This document shows positions 1-10,594 of a stretch of DNA of 64,000 bases, one piece after another. Within the stretch, counting starts at the first letter, position 1. Each line of letters begins with the position of its first letter. Location of the stretch: the NCBI GenBank assembly GCA_029204225.1, contig CM055100.1, positions 3,697,089 to 3,761,088 on the forward strand. The letters run 5' to 3'. A model generated the notes under the pieces. It made no database searches and was not told the origin of the DNA. It saw nothing but the letters and a program-made list of their open reading frames with translations. This DNA comes from Diphasiastrum complanatum (Eukaryota > Streptophyta > Lycopodiopsida > Lycopodiales > Lycopodiaceae). Both the position numbers and the translations under genes were made by a program.

Positions 1-107
1 GCATCCTAGCTTGGAGTTGGGAAGCATCTTGAAGCTTGCAGGTTGCTTGGAGGACATTTGGAGGCTCTACCTTGGATTTGGAGGACTTCCTCACCTCTCC
101 TTGTAAA
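1..107 (+). repeat. 3' end of 5' LTR, Ty3/gypsy element 1
   Basis: The first ~107 bases match 3289-3387 almost base for base and are followed at once by a tRNA-Met-type primer site, so this is the end of the 5' LTR. The rest of the LTR lies to the left of the window. The pair encloses the gypsy coding remnant at 829-2535. Confidence 0.8.
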
Positions 108-109
108 AG

Positions 110-124
110 TGGTATTAGAGCTAG
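110..124 (+). other. Primer binding site (initiator tRNA-Met)
   Basis: TGGTATTAGAGCTAG differs slightly from the TGGTATCAGAGC complement of the plant initiator tRNA-Met 3' end. It sits 2-3 bases after the LTR end, as expected for the minus-strand primer site of an LTR retrotransposon. Confidence 0.75.
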
Positions 125-469
125 ACAAATGATGGTAACCTTTTTAACCTTCTTCAAGTTCTATCAAGATCACCAACTAATTTTTTTTTTGGGGAAGATT
201 ATAGGCTTTTCTAGTTGTAGGAAGCTTGTAGTTGAAGTACCCAATGAATCTAGTTCTCTTTGGAAGAGAGTAGTGATGCTTATAGAATTGTTTAGGGGCT
301 GATTTTTTATAATGTTAGAGAAGTTTTAAAGTGGGCTTTGGGTTTTTAAAAGTTCTGAAAAAAGATTTGTGGGATAGGTAGAGGAAGTCTTCCTCTACAT
401 ACACAAACTTTTTCTGGCAAAAAGATTGATTCTAGCTATGTGTTTTGATCAAAACTAGTGTTATTTTTG

Positions 470-829
470 CATAAATGAAGTGTTTGAAGTTCAGATTTTC
501 ATTTTAAAGTTCTATTTTTTTAGACCTGTAAATCTGAAAATCAGATCTAAAAAGTGAAGTTTTCATTCAAACTTCATTAGTTACACCTTTCTATCTCCTA
601 GTTTCATGAAGATGACAATGTAGGAAGGGAATGGTAGTGTAACTTTGTGCATAAAACAAGTTTTGAAATTCTGTTTTTTGTCAGTTTGAAGTTCTGATTT
701 TCAGACCTGTAAATCTGAAAATCAGATCTGAAAATTGAAGTTTTCATAAAGCTTCATTAGTTATCCATTTCTAGACACTAGTTTCTTGGTTTTGGAAATT
801 GGAATAGTGAGAAATGTGAAAACTTTATG
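470..829 (+). repeat. Two-unit tandem repeat in gypsy leader
   Basis: Two units of about 180 bp (about 470-649 and 650-829) share the palindromic core ACCTGTAAATCTGAAAATCA and a following stretch rich in AAGTTTTCAT. They fill the untranslated leader between the primer site and the truncated pol. No coding potential is seen from 130 to 829. Confidence 0.65.
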
Positions 830-2535
830 CACCGGCAACTTTCCAACAAATGATGAACGATTTGTTCAGGCCATATTTGGGAAGATTCGTAGTGGTATTC
901 TTAGATGATATCCTAGTGTTCAGTAAGACTTTGGCGGAACATAAAGAGCATCTTAGGATTGTCTTGGACATTCTAAGAAGAGAAAAGCTCTTTGCCAAGG
1001 AGTCTAAGTGTGAACTTTTTGCTAAGGAATTGTCCTACTTGGGGCATAAGATTTCCGAACGGGGGATGGAGATTGAGGCTGATCGTATCCAGAGGGTTAT
1101 TGATTGGCCTATTCTCACCACAGTTTGGAAAATCAAGTCTTTTTTGGGGTTTGTGGGATTTTTTTGTCGGCATATTCCCCAATTTGCTCGATTGGCATTT
1201 CCCCTTACCCAGGCCTTGAAAGACTATAAGAAGCTAAGCCGAAGGGCTAAGAGTCCACTAGTGGTGTGGACAGAGGATATGAATAATTGTTTTGAGTTGC
1301 TTAAGAAAAGTGTCACTTCGGCACCAATACTAATCATTGGCGATCCTAATTAGACTTTTGTGGTTAGGACCGATGCCAGTGATTATGCTATTGGAGCTGT
1401 TTTGATGCAGGATGGACATCTTGTGGCTTATGAAAGCAAGAAACTCAATCCTGCTCAGTCTAGGTATTGTACCTATGAGAAGGAACTGTTTGCAATTGTT
1501 CATTCCTTGAAAATTTGGCGACATTATTTGTATGGAGCCAAATTTGAAGTCTTGACGAATCATCAGACTCTTCGATATTTCTGTGATGCTGCAGATTCAA
1601 AGGGGAGGCAAGCTAGATGGGCTGAGCTGATGCAAATTTTTGACTTTTCTATACGTTATTGTAAAGGAAGTCAAAATACTCTAGCGGATGCTTTGAGTCG
1701 GTTACCGGTTATTAATCAGTTGTGCTTTACTGTTATAGAACCGGAGTTGTTTCAATCTCTTCAAGGACTATATGAGTCCGATCCTTTTTTTGGAAACTAT
1801 TGGCAACAAGTACTTTCGAGGGTCAATTTAGGGTTGCAAGATTCCTCGAATCAGGGAAAGACTGAAACGGATTTCCTAATTCGAAACAGGATTTTGTTTC
1901 ATAAAGGAAAGGTGTGTGTACCGGAGAATGACACTGTAAGGGCCCAAATCTTGCATGAGTGTCATGATAGTCCATGCGCAGGACATCCGGGTATACAAAG
2001 AACACTTGACTTAGTTCGAAGGCCTAAGATGAAAAGTCAGGTAGAGGCCTATGTACTTAAATGTACTAAGTGCCAGTTAAATAAAGCAGAGAGGCTAAAA
2101 GCTAGTGGCCTATTACATCCTTTAGATATTCCTATCGGAAAGTGGGAAAGTATATCTATGGATTTTGTGGTCGGGCTTCCACGTACAGGGAAGGGCCACG
2201 ATTCGGTTTGGGTCATTGTTGACAGACTTACGAAGTTTGCTCAATTTATCCCAACGAAAACTATTGTTAAAGCTTCAGAACTAGCTCACCTGTTTGTTGA
2301 GAAGCTTTTTCGACTGTACGGGCTGCCTTGCGATATTGTCAGTGACCGTGACCCAAAATTCACTGGGAATTTTTGGCAAGCAGTATTTGAAAAGTTGGAA
2401 ACAACTATAAGTTTAAGTTCTACAGATCATCCGGAATTAGATGGTCAAACGAAAAGGACCAATCAGACGATGGAGGATATGCTTCGAGCATATGTGGGCC
2501 ATCGGCAGTCTGATTGGGCTAGTGTCCTTGATTAA
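829..2535 (+). pseudogene. Ty3/gypsy pol remnant: RT (C-term), RNase H, integrase (N-term)
   Basis: Reading begins inside reverse transcriptase (PATFQQMMNDLF) and continues through the RT catalytic FLDD box (about 895-910), a stop TAG near 1351, RNase H (TDASDYAIGAVL), the HCH-type zinc part of integrase and the integrase core. Gag, protease and the RT N-terminus are missing, and integrase stops at 2535 before the C-terminal and chromodomain parts. Two catalytic acids are changed: the third RNase H Asp is Asn (TNHQ, codon 1558-1560), and the integrase Glu in the QTERVNQ motif is Lys (QTKRTNQ, codon 2452-2454). The related copy at 37.6 kb keeps this Glu. The element cannot be autonomous. Domain identity is clear; family is Ty3/gypsy, probably a chromovirus by similarity to the 37.6-kb copy. 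Confidence 0.93.
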
Positions 2536-2546
2536 GGGCAGGTAGG

Positions 2547-3387
2547 TGTCTATGCCTTGGATGGAGGTATGGAACCTAGTGAGGTGTTAGAAAGTCATTG
2601 GATGACTATTTTTCTAAACCTTGGGCCTCAAACTTGAACCATATCACTTTATTGGTCTAGGACCAAAGTATACTTGCACAACTTGGGCAATGGGACCTAG
2701 TAGGAGGGCGCCCTTCTAAAGTGTCCATTGAGTTCCCAACTCCCACAAGAAAGGCATTCAAAGAGTCATAGGTTATGGAAGGAGTCTCTTGACATTCCAT
2801 AAGCCTATGGAGGCTCTTGGAGATTCTTTAACTCCCCTAGGCTTCTCTCTCTCTCATTGGATGATCATGGAACTCCATAGTGCATTGGAGGGGTCCATGG
2901 GCCATCTATATGAGGGTAGTAGGGCGTCCATTGTGGGGGGGGAGATCTCTCTTGTTTGCTTGGCTTATGCTCTAGTGTTGCTACTAGTGTGTAGAGTGCT
3001 TTCTTGTGGTAGTATGCTTGAGGTTTGGATCTTGCTTATGGTATGGGACATAAGTAGGGTTTGGACCTTGAGTATGCTATGGAGTGTTGTGGTATGCTTG
3101 TGATTTGTTTATGGTTAGCAAGGGGGTGCTAGATAGGTCTTGCTTGGAGCTTGGATCTAGCTATGGTTGGGTGGTGAATACTTGAGGCCAGCTTGTTATC
3201 TATCTTTGTGTTTAAAGAGTAGGGACACAGGTGGAGGAGAGATCATTGGAGGCTTGCAGATCCTTACTTGCAGGTGGAGGCATCCTAGCTTGGAGTTGGG
3301 AAGCATCTTGAAGCTTGTAGGTTGCTTGGAGGACATTTGGAGGCTCTACCTTGGATTTGGAGGACTTCCTCACCTCTACTTGTAAAA
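2547..3387 (+). repeat. 3' LTR, gypsy element 1
   Basis: The LTR begins TGTCTATGCC directly after a purine run (AAGGGCAGGTAGG, 2534-2546) that fits a polypurine tract. Its end duplicates bases 1-107. The right border at ~3387 is set by where the match to an inverted copy of another repeat (56.44-56.57 kb) begins. The end does not show the canonical CA, so the border may be off by a few bases. Confidence 0.7.
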
Positions 3388-4416
3388 TATAGGCTACCAA
3401 AGGAGCCTCACATACGGCCTGCAAACGGTTTCAATGTTCAAGACAACGGACTCAAACCAAACTGAAGAAAACCTCAAGTCAACACTTGATGACAGATCAA
3501 AGCCGAAGCATAAGAGTCCAGCCTACGGTCCAATGCGAGGTAAGCCCAAGGCAACCGCCAAGCTGGAGCTTGCGGTCACCTACGAAGAACACACAAAGCA
3601 GTCCATGAAAGAAGCTGACTGAAGGCCACCGTAAAGTCAACACTTACAATTCGCAACAGTTCTCTCCTCTCGAAGAGACAAACTGCCCGAGCACTACAGA
3701 AGCCCCTGCTACGGTCTGTCTACGGTTGCTTGCCAAAGGCCTCACACTCCGAAGAACCTTGACGACCACAGAGACACCGCAAGGAAACGATTGTGGTCAC
3801 ATACGATTCACAAAGGACTGTAACAATGATGGATCTTCATGGCCCAAGTACCTGGGAAGATCAATGAAGTACCAACATGGAGAACGGACTCCACAATCGA
3901 CAACGATGACGACGCACAATTGGAAGCTACTAGAATGAGCTTAGCCAGGCTTTTGTGATCAAATGATTAGCATAGACCCCCTTTTTTCTGTTCCTATATA
4001 AACGGGATGAATGAGTGAGATGAGTTGGCTGTTTTGATGCATTAATGTTAGTCATGCAGTAGCAGACACACATTGTCACACAAAAATATATAGAATTAGC
4101 AATCTCTAGTTCCTCGTAAGAGAGAATACCTCTCTTGCGTTGACGCATTGATCTAGAAAACTTATTTATGAAAATAGAGTTGTGACATTCTATCTTTGGT
4201 TTGTAATATATGAATGATTTTGATGCTTGCTTATAATAGATATATTTCCATTATTATTAACTATTATCTTTGTTCACGAACTTAAAACAAATTTGTAGTG
4301 TCAGTCTATAGTTTGGAAGAAGATAGGCTTAGTGCACAGCAGTATCTATGGTTAAGAGTTCGATTATATCTAGGTAGAATATGAATCAGAATTTCGATTC
4401 ATCAAAGGTTCCAACA
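3388..4416 (+). repeat. Ty1/copia LTR, right portion
   Basis: It ends TTCCAACA, followed one base later by TGGTATCAGAGCC. Bases 3388-3528 are repeated in inverse orientation at 56436-56575, where the LTR continues further 5'. This copy therefore lacks its 5' part, apparently because gypsy element 1 lies at that point. The region contains no long ORF with coding character. Confidence 0.7.
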
Positions 4417-4417
4417 A

Positions 4418-4430
4418 TGGTATCAGAGCC
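4418..4430 (+). other. Primer binding site (initiator tRNA-Met)
   Basis: TGGTATCAGAGCC is the perfect complement of the initiator tRNA-Met 3' end. It directly follows the copia LTR end and precedes the gag start at 4461. Confidence 0.85.
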
Positions 4431-4460
4431 TTAAGGTCCTCAAGCCAGGTTATTCAAACA

Positions 4461-4774
4461 ATGGATTCCATCAGCAACATCCATTGTAAGATATTCATAG
4501 TTCTACAGACAACTGGGTCAAATTTTTTGGCCTAGAAAGTAAAGACTTCTCTCATCTTGAGAGGAGAAGCGCTATGGCCCTGGGTGGATGGCACAAAAGA
4601 GATGCCCGCCAACATAGGCAAGGAGCTTTGCAAGTGAAAAGAAAATAATGACAAAGCTATAGCTGTCACATCTTCTTCCATCGAAGATAGCATCACACTT
4701 GATCTTGCATCTATATCTAACGCAAGAGAGATGTGGGGAGATGCACTCATCACTAGATTTCAGACCAAGTCGCG
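4461..4774 (+). pseudogene. Copia gag 5' fragment
   Basis: ATG at 4461 opens a gag like that of the minus-strand copia at 16.2-20.3 kb. Shared landmarks are [25 protein letters not shown] and [12 protein letters not shown]. It carries a TAG where Trp is expected (LA*KVKTS) and a second in-frame stop. The match ends at ~4774, where the GA-containing LTR begins, so only about the first 100 codons remain. Confidence 0.75.
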
Positions 4775-5354
<580 letters not shown>

Positions 5355-6145
5355 ATATGCTCCTGCTGCCAAATGAGTGCTAGTGCCCTGGCACTTTGCC
5401 TCTGATTGGTCCTTGGGATGATGACAAATCGATGGTGTTGTTGAAGTTTGTAGAGAGCATAGGTATAGATAGACATGTTGTTTTTTTTTGTGCTCCAGGA
5501 AAAGCGTAGATACGAATTCGCTTACATAAAACTCGAGGCTTTAATCAATGATGATAAGCAAGAATATGGACTTGCCAGATTTTTAATAATAACCATATGA
5601 GTCTAGTGGCCATTCCTGATAACCTTGTTCATCGACAAATGGATAGTCGACACCATCCATCAGAGGATCCCATGATAAGATTGGTTGATATTGATCCCAA
5701 TAGATTGGCACTGCTTCCCCTAGTGGTATTGTCATGGTGTCTCTCAATTCGTCATGTGGATAGGACGTGCTCGCTTGACTGCTTAGTCTATCTAGGTATT
5801 TGTGGTATGCTTTAACCTGAAGACTTTCTTCGTCAATCAATCTCACCAATTGAGGACAAGGCGTAGACATTGTAGGCATTGGTTCTTGTTGTGCAGTTGG
5901 TCTTTTTGGGTTTGAATTCCCTGGATTTGGCCTTTCAAAAACTGTTATACTCGGACTTGGAACTGCACCGGTGATCTATTTCTTTGTGGAACAATTAGAC
6001 TTTGGTTGGACATTGCCCATCAATGATTTTGGATTTGGTTGGCAATTGTTGACCTTAGCCTTTTCCTTCCCATTGTCTTGTAGTCTTTAAGACTGCGTGA
6101 CCATGCTTGCTTGGAAACCTTGTGCCGATTTTCACCAAGAGTTTT
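5355..6145 (-). other. Internal region of short LTR element, with small ORF
   Basis: About 790 bases between primer site and 3' LTR hold no gag-pol. The only notable ORF is 5583-5879 (minus, 98 codons), which is rich in Asp, Tyr and Pro and matches no family I recognise. The element is either a non-autonomous (TRIM or LARD-like) form or a deletion derivative. The ORF may be a relic of a leader or gag N-terminus; function is not inferable. Confidence 0.5.
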
Positions 6146-6161
6146 CCTGACAACGGCACCA
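6146..6161 (-). other. Primer binding site, TGGTGCCGTTGTCAGG type
   Basis: Read on the minus strand, TGGTGCCGTTGTCAGG lies seven bases after the LTR end CCAACA. It resembles the TGGCGCCGTTG(C/T)CGGGGA primer sites common in plant Tat/Athila gypsy elements, usually assigned to tRNA-Asp. Confidence 0.7.
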
Positions 6162-6167
6162 AAAAAA

Positions 6168-6956
6168 TGTTGGTCCCTTTCTGTGCCTCCCTAATCAGTT
6201 GGATCTAGAGGGCAAAGAAGAAGTTTTGTCATGTAGTAATGGGCTTTGATCCAATGGAAAGAGGGCTAAGTGACAAAATAGGAGTGGGGATCTAGACTTG
6301 CTAAGGATGTCAATCTTAGTTTCGGATTGGATTTTTGAATAGCCTAGATTGGTGCGGCGTTCATCTTTGATGATATCTCTCTGTTTAGTTTTTTCTCGGT
6401 TTTGTTTATTTGTGCTTATCTAGGTGTTCTTGGATCTAGATCTTCTCCTCTTGAGGTTGGTCTTCTCAAGGGAGATGAACAGTGAAAGAAAACCTACCTT
6501 TGAATCCTATTGATCACTCCGCGATTTTCTTAGAGAGAGAGAGAGAGAGAGAGATTCGAAAGTGAAACGAACAGAGTTTTATTAGAAAGAGTAGAAGATG
6601 ATGAAATTCAAGGGAAATGGCTCCCTCTTATAGATTTGAGACGTGAGCCCCCTTCACTCTAATTGGTTGTTGAAGTTCCATCAAGATCACTATCTTGACC
6701 GTCAAGATCGCTTTGTGTTTCTTGAGGTCAAGTTGTGTTTCCCAACCTAAGAACTCACAAAAGCTAAGTTTAAAATAGTTTATTGAATAACCGCCCTCCA
6801 TGGCACTTATTAGCCTAAGGTCCAATGTTGGACTCAGACACGCAGGATGCCAACTGGTTGTCTATTTCTAATACTTCTATCGTGTAGTGTTTGGGCTTAT
6901 TGTAGAAGCCTATTGCCATATTATAGAATATTCCATGTCATACCCAGAATCGGACA
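6168..6956 (-). repeat. LTR copy 2 (complete 5' LTR) of GA-containing element
   Basis: A 789-base LTR with TG...CA ends on the minus strand (TGTCCGATTC at 6956, CCAACA at 6168) and (GA)11 at 6533-6554. Its two halves recur around it: 6555-6956 matches 4940-5354, and 6168-6532 matches 6965-7331. These repeats define the borders. Confidence 0.82.
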
Positions 6957-6964
6957 ACAATAAA

Positions 6965-7328
6965 TGTTGGTCTCTTTCCCTGTCTTTCTAATCGATCGGA
7001 TCTAGAGGGCAAAAAAGGGATTTTGTCATGTAGTAACAGGCTTCGATCCAATGGGGAGAGGGCTAAGTGACGAAATATGAGTGGGGATCTAGGCTTGCTA
7101 AGGTTGTAATTCTTAGCTTCGGATTGGATTTTTGAATAGCCTAGATTGGTGCGGCATTCATCTCTGATGATATCTCTCTTTTTTATCTTTTTTCGATTTT
7201 GTTTATTTGTGCTTATCTAGGCGTTCTTGGATCTAGATCTTCTCCTCTTGAGGTTGGTCTTCTCAAGGGAGGTGAATAGTGAGAGAAAACCTACCTACGG
7301 ATCTTATTGATCCCTCCACAATTTTCTT

Positions 7329-7420
<92 letters not shown>
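6965..7420 (-). repeat. LTR copy 3 (3' half) of GA-containing element
   Basis: Ends CCAACA at 6965, only eight bases from the start of LTR copy 2, and extends up to a GA tract (7332-7420). Beyond 7420 the other half of the LTR is absent. Two LTRs lie almost back to back with no internal region between them, which suggests deletion or nested insertion. Confidence 0.75.
7332..7420 (+). repeat. (GA)n microsatellite, 89 bases
   Basis: GA tract within LTR copy 3; compare 4794-4939 and 6533-6554. Confidence 0.97.
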
Positions 7421-7422
<2 letters not shown>

Positions 7423-7790
7423 AAAAAATACTTTTGTTTGGTCATAGTCATGAAGAAGAAGAATAAAGCGGTATATACCAATGCTGCCAGTCATGCAAGG
7501 GTTAACTCTTACTGGTTTTGGAGATATTAAAATTTGATAAGATTTTAGGCTCTTTTTTCCTCCAAAATACAGATTGGTGTGTTTTTTTTTGGATATTTTG
7601 GTTGGTTGGTTGGTTTGGGATTCAGGCTGTTTAGGGCCTCCTTTACCCTCTCACACTTCCTCCGCTAGCTGTGAACAGCCCAAACATGAAAAAATACAGA
7701 AAATTAACTCTAAACTCCCAAAAATCTACCTAAATTTATTCTAAAAAGCAAGAAATAGCTAGAATGCAACTACACTAGTTAGTGAAAACC
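7421..7790 (-). other. Leader of LTR-A element, non-coding
   Basis: Lies just inside the primer site of LTR A on the minus strand and includes a short TTGG tetranucleotide run (about 7600-7617). No ORF of note. It joins LTR copy 3 at ~7421. Confidence 0.45.
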
Positions 7791-7810
7791 TATCCCCGGC
7801 ATCGGCGCTA
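7791..7810 (-). other. Primer binding site, tRNA-Asp type, LTR A
   Basis: Minus-strand TAGCGCCGATGCCGGGGATA follows the LTR end ACTACA after one base. It matches the TGGCGCCGTTGCCGGGGA class of Tat/Athila primer sites with a few changes. Confidence 0.7.
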
Positions 7811-7811
7811 C

Positions 7812-8615
7812 TGTAGTAATAGCCCTCTCGTCTATCAACAAGGGTTAGTTCACTGGATAGGCACCTAACTATGCATAGAGGCTACTTTCAGTTAGTTCCC
7901 TACTTTTCATCTAACTTTATCACCACTAACACTACTTCCACTAAATCTACGCTCCTCAACAACCTTCATCATGATTGTAGGTGAAAGGAAAGAGAAGATT
8001 AGAAGAGATGGAGAGAGGAGAAGAGAGAAAGAGAGATAGAGGGTGAGAATGGAGGTTAGCTCAAATGCTCCTTATGCTTGCTAATGGAGAAACATTAACT
8101 AAGACAACCAATCAACATGAAAATAGAAAGCAAGGGAAACATAATCAAAAGCATTAGCAAGTAGTGAATAGCAAATGAGGATGCTTCTCTCCAAAAAGTG
8201 GTAGAGTTTACTCCTTCTCATTAAGCATGGAAATAGAGTACAAATGGTGCCTTTTTATAAAATGGGGAAGGCCCTTGCCCCAAAATCCTATTGGCTAATA
8301 TTTACATTGATCCTATCCATTCATCTTGGACCCAACTTGATTCAAGGGTCCACAAAAAGTACATTGGAAATCACAAGATTCATGTGAGTCCAAAATTGGA
8401 CCCAACTCTAAAAAAGGAAACTCTAAGTTTAAAATTGACTTTGGGCCTCAAGTTTTATTTTAATTACAAAGGCCCAGGTCTATTTTATGTTATTTACAAC
8501 TTAAGCTTGCGTGCTCATTGGGCCATGGGCTTATACACGCAGGATGCCATGCCCTTGCAACACATTTTATTGGTCGATTTTATTTATTTACAATTCTTCG
8601 GGAATACCCCCAACA
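7812..8615 (-). repeat. LTR A (804 bp) of Tat/Athila-like element
   Basis: Reads TGTTGGGGGTATTC...CTATTACTACA on the minus strand. It is repeated at 62376-63170 (LTR B, same orientation) and in part at 55748-55904 (LTR C, opposite orientation). A TATA box (minus, ~8252-8263, TTTTATAAAAAGG) fits an LTR promoter. Flanks of A, B and C diverge exactly at ACTACA or beyond, which fixes the 3' border. There is no coding region. Confidence 0.82.
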
Positions 8616-9380
8616 AATATAATATTGAGAGTTTGCATCCATATCTTTGTTCAGCATGGAGAGTGTATGTAACTCTGAGTTATCAGTGTTCTGTCGTGCA
8701 CATTAAATGGTTAGAGTCGTATGTGCTCTTTGATCCTCTGTTCGGTACTTACTGACGTACAAAATTCAAATGCTAAAGAACTAAATATTGCTCACTATTT
8801 GAGAACACATTGATTTGAAGTGTCTTTTCTTACAGTCGAACATCCTGTTGTGGTGAAATACCAGTGGATAAACCTAGCATGATAAAAGTCTAAGTCGGTC
8901 TATCAAGTATATCAAATTTAATTGAATTTCGAGTGTTTAACTCGAAATCGAGTCACAATCATTATACGAAAGTGAGATCCAATTTTATCGTTGAACTCCA
9001 TCTAGAATGTCGATTCACTGACGACTATGATCGACAATTTGAGCAATGCTTAGACTATTCATGGATTTAAATGTGGGAATTGCTTGTTTTGAGTTAATAG
9101 AACAGATCTATATCAAATTTTTGGTTGATTGATTTTGATAGGAAGTATCTTAATTGTCAATGGATTCGAACTGTTAAACTCTTGTTGTGTATGTGGAGTC
9201 TATGTATTTCATTAAGAGTTATTTCGAAGCTCTTTGCTATTTTAATGTTTGGATTCTACACTTGATATTAAGGTAGTACTGGCTGTCTGTTATTTGAATA
9301 TCTGTCAATAGCTAGGACTTCATCACTTGAAACTTTACAAAGTCTGTCATGTACTTTCAGTACATCAGTGCTTTTCAAGA
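8616..9380. other. No recognisable feature
   Basis: AT-rich unique-looking sequence flanking LTR A. I see no gene, RNA or repeat in either strand. Confidence 0.4.
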
Positions 9381-9459
9381 CAAGATAATATCGAGTCTGG
9401 ACAATATGTGAGTAAACAATTTGTGAGTTTCATGAGATTTTTTTTCAAATGTAAGTCCG

Positions 9460-10275
9460 CATAAGTCTAGATAAAGTGTGGTCTTATGTACAGTCTAAAT
9501 GAGTGTGTGTGTAAGCATATGTAAGTACAAGTCTAAGTGTGTGAATACAAGTCTAATTGTTAATGTCAATAGATGTAAGGTTAAGGTGTACGTGTTAGAA
9601 CGTATGTGTGTACGTGTTACTGTGCACGTGATTCTGATGTGAATAAGGTGGAGGAGACAAAAAAAAATTTGTATTCCCATATTTTGATACATGATCTACA
9701 CTACCCATTGTCTCACTCATTGGCATTCACTTAGTTCACCAAGTGTAAGTGCCAGTGTGGGTTTACGTATATAAGTCCAAGTGTTTTTATATAACTCTAC
9801 GTGCAAGCGCAGGTAAGTATAAGTAAGAGTGTGAATACAGATCTACATGCAAGTATAAGTACGAGTGCGAATACAAATCTACGTGTAAGTGCATGACTAC
9901 GTTAGTGTGTAAGTGCAAGTGTAGGTGTACGTGCACATGTGAATATACGTGGGTAAGTGTAAGCAATTGTAATTGTGAGTGTAAATTAGAGTAAGTGCAA
10001 TTGTATGCATAGGTGTAAGTGGGTAAGTGTTAGTGTTGTGTGTGTGTAAGTGATCGCAAGTAAGTCTTAGTGCAACCGTTAGCTGGAGTGTGGGTTAATA
10101 AGTTAGTGTATTTTTGAGTTCGAAGCGAATATGGTGGAGGAGATAGAACATAATTGACATACCTAACTTTCGGTACTCGATATATAGTTTCCAATGCCCC
10201 ACTCACTTTCATTCACTAAGATCTTCATTTGCATCACTAACTGCAAGTGCTAGTGTTGGTTTATGTTCAAAACTC
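9460..10275. repeat. Degenerate GTAAGT-rich minisatellite region
   Basis: Dozens of imperfect units such as GTGTAAGTGCAAGT and GTGAATACAAGTCTA make a low-complexity block. A larger unit is duplicated: 9635-9775 and 10120-10275 share GGTGGAGGAGA, CCCACTCA/CTCACTCA and a CATTCACT...GTGCTAGTGT stretch, about 485 bases apart. ORFs here are shadows of the repeat. Confidence 0.7.
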
Positions 10276-10594
10276 AATATCCATTTCTCAAAAAATACAT
10301 TACTTCCGGATTCGTCGGCTACTGGCGGTGAAGAAAATCACTTTTAAGAAAAACGATAGAACACAAACAACAATTGTTTCAAAAATGTGCTATCTAACTC
10401 AATCCTCCACACACTCATCGTCAACAAACAACAATCTTAGACGCTTCCTTGATTTCTCAACACAAACCGTGTCGTATGAATGCTCCATCTCTCTGGCTAA
10501 GGGCTTTGCATAGATAGGCAATTTACTGTTATTAAAGTAGCGATGCATTGCATTAGCCTGAAACATCTTTAAATATCATACAATGAATTTGTTA

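Noticed and set aside
8291-8755. 154-codon plus-strand ORF.
   Set aside because: It runs antisense through LTR A and out of it; the copy in LTR B is broken differently.
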